Assembly (NCBI GenBank): GCA_938022485.1
Contig: CALIEE010000106.1
Span: forward strand, 1-5,343
Length of the DNA stretch: 5,343 nucleotides
Source: an uncultured bacterium
GTDB taxonomy: Bacteria > Bdellovibrionota_C > UBA2361 > SZUA-149 > CALKYB01
Direction: 5' to 3'
Shown here: one piece after another, positions 5,219 to 5,343 of the stretch
Layout: each line of letters opens with the position of its first letter
How positions within the stretch are numbered: the first letter of the stretch is position 1
Program-made: the position numbers and the translations under genes
Notes under the pieces: model-generated
Databases searched by the model: none
Told to the model about the DNA's origin: nothing
The model's input: only the letters and a program-made list of their open reading frames with translations

Positions 5219-5343
5219 CGTCACAATCCTAGCGCCGGCTCCTAGTGCATTAATCCTTTACTCTGCTTTTAAAACATTAAATCAAAGCCTAATTTGTCGA
5301 AAAGTATCTGGATAGATAGTCATATTCTGGTTTAGAATACTTT
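5219..5343. other. Non-coding stretch after the pilin gene
   Basis: These 125 AT-rich bases after the pilin stop show no supported gene. The last 43 bases hold AAAGTAT (5301-5307) and ATACTTT (5337-5343) as a perfect 7-base inverted repeat, with a smaller stem nested at its right side. GCTTT (5264-5268) and AAAGC (5284-5288) form only a weak stem with no T-run after it. The window ends before the context of the right-hand repeat can be judged. Confidence 0.4.
5323..5343 (+). terminator. Possible weak terminator hairpin cut by the window edge
   Basis: TATTCT (5323-5328) and AGAATA (5334-5339) are perfect complements over a 5-base GGTTT loop, followed by C and TTT at the edge. The position, 105 bases after the pilin stop, suits a terminator, but the stem is almost all A-T and the T-run cannot be seen in full. 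The call is tentative. Confidence 0.2.

Overview
The window looks like ordinary chromosome from a Gram-negative bacterium. It has a LolC/LolE-type inner-membrane permease, a WecB-type UDP-GlcNAc 2-epimerase for surface polysaccharide, a type IV pilin-like protein and two housekeeping translation genes. By eye the base composition is moderate, with GC in the mid-40s percent. The C-terminal half of the pilin (an 'AFQADFGEWPDD' stretch, a 'W...T.LGG.YNY' stretch and a 'DDGDLSQGRFR' tail) resembles the prepilin-like proteins common in Verrucomicrobiota such as the Opitutae. That taxonomic guess is inference from remembered family style. No rRNA, tRNA, CRISPR array, transposase or phage gene was seen.

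Layout, left to right. Four genes lie on the minus strand and are read right to left in the order rlmC, wecB, lysS, lolC/E. The rlmC gene (3470-4633, TTG start) ends 4 bases before wecB (2347-3465), whose Shine-Dalgarno sequence lies inside the last two rlmC codons. A 276-base gap (2071-2346) follows. Then come lysS (556-2070) and, 11 bases later, the first 181 codons of a LolC/LolE-family permease (1-544) that runs off the left edge. Diverging from rlmC across a 120-base AT-rich gap is a single pseudopilin gene on the plus strand (4754-5218), followed by 125 bases of non-coding DNA.

Functionally the window combines translation (LysRS charges tRNA-Lys; RlmC makes m5U in 23S rRNA), envelope biogenesis (WecB makes UDP-ManNAc; the Lol-type permease extracts lipoproteins) and one surface or secretion filament subunit. 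The two gene pairs look like two short transcription units. No single pathway links all the genes.

The least explained part is the 276-base gap and the adjoining 3' end of wecB. It holds two perfect DnaA-box matches and two near matches, all in the same orientation within 150 bases. The lysS leader beside it carries several overlapping, partly mutually exclusive inverted repeats. No clearly new multi-gene system is visible. The DnaA-box cluster and the structured leader are the main items worth testing.
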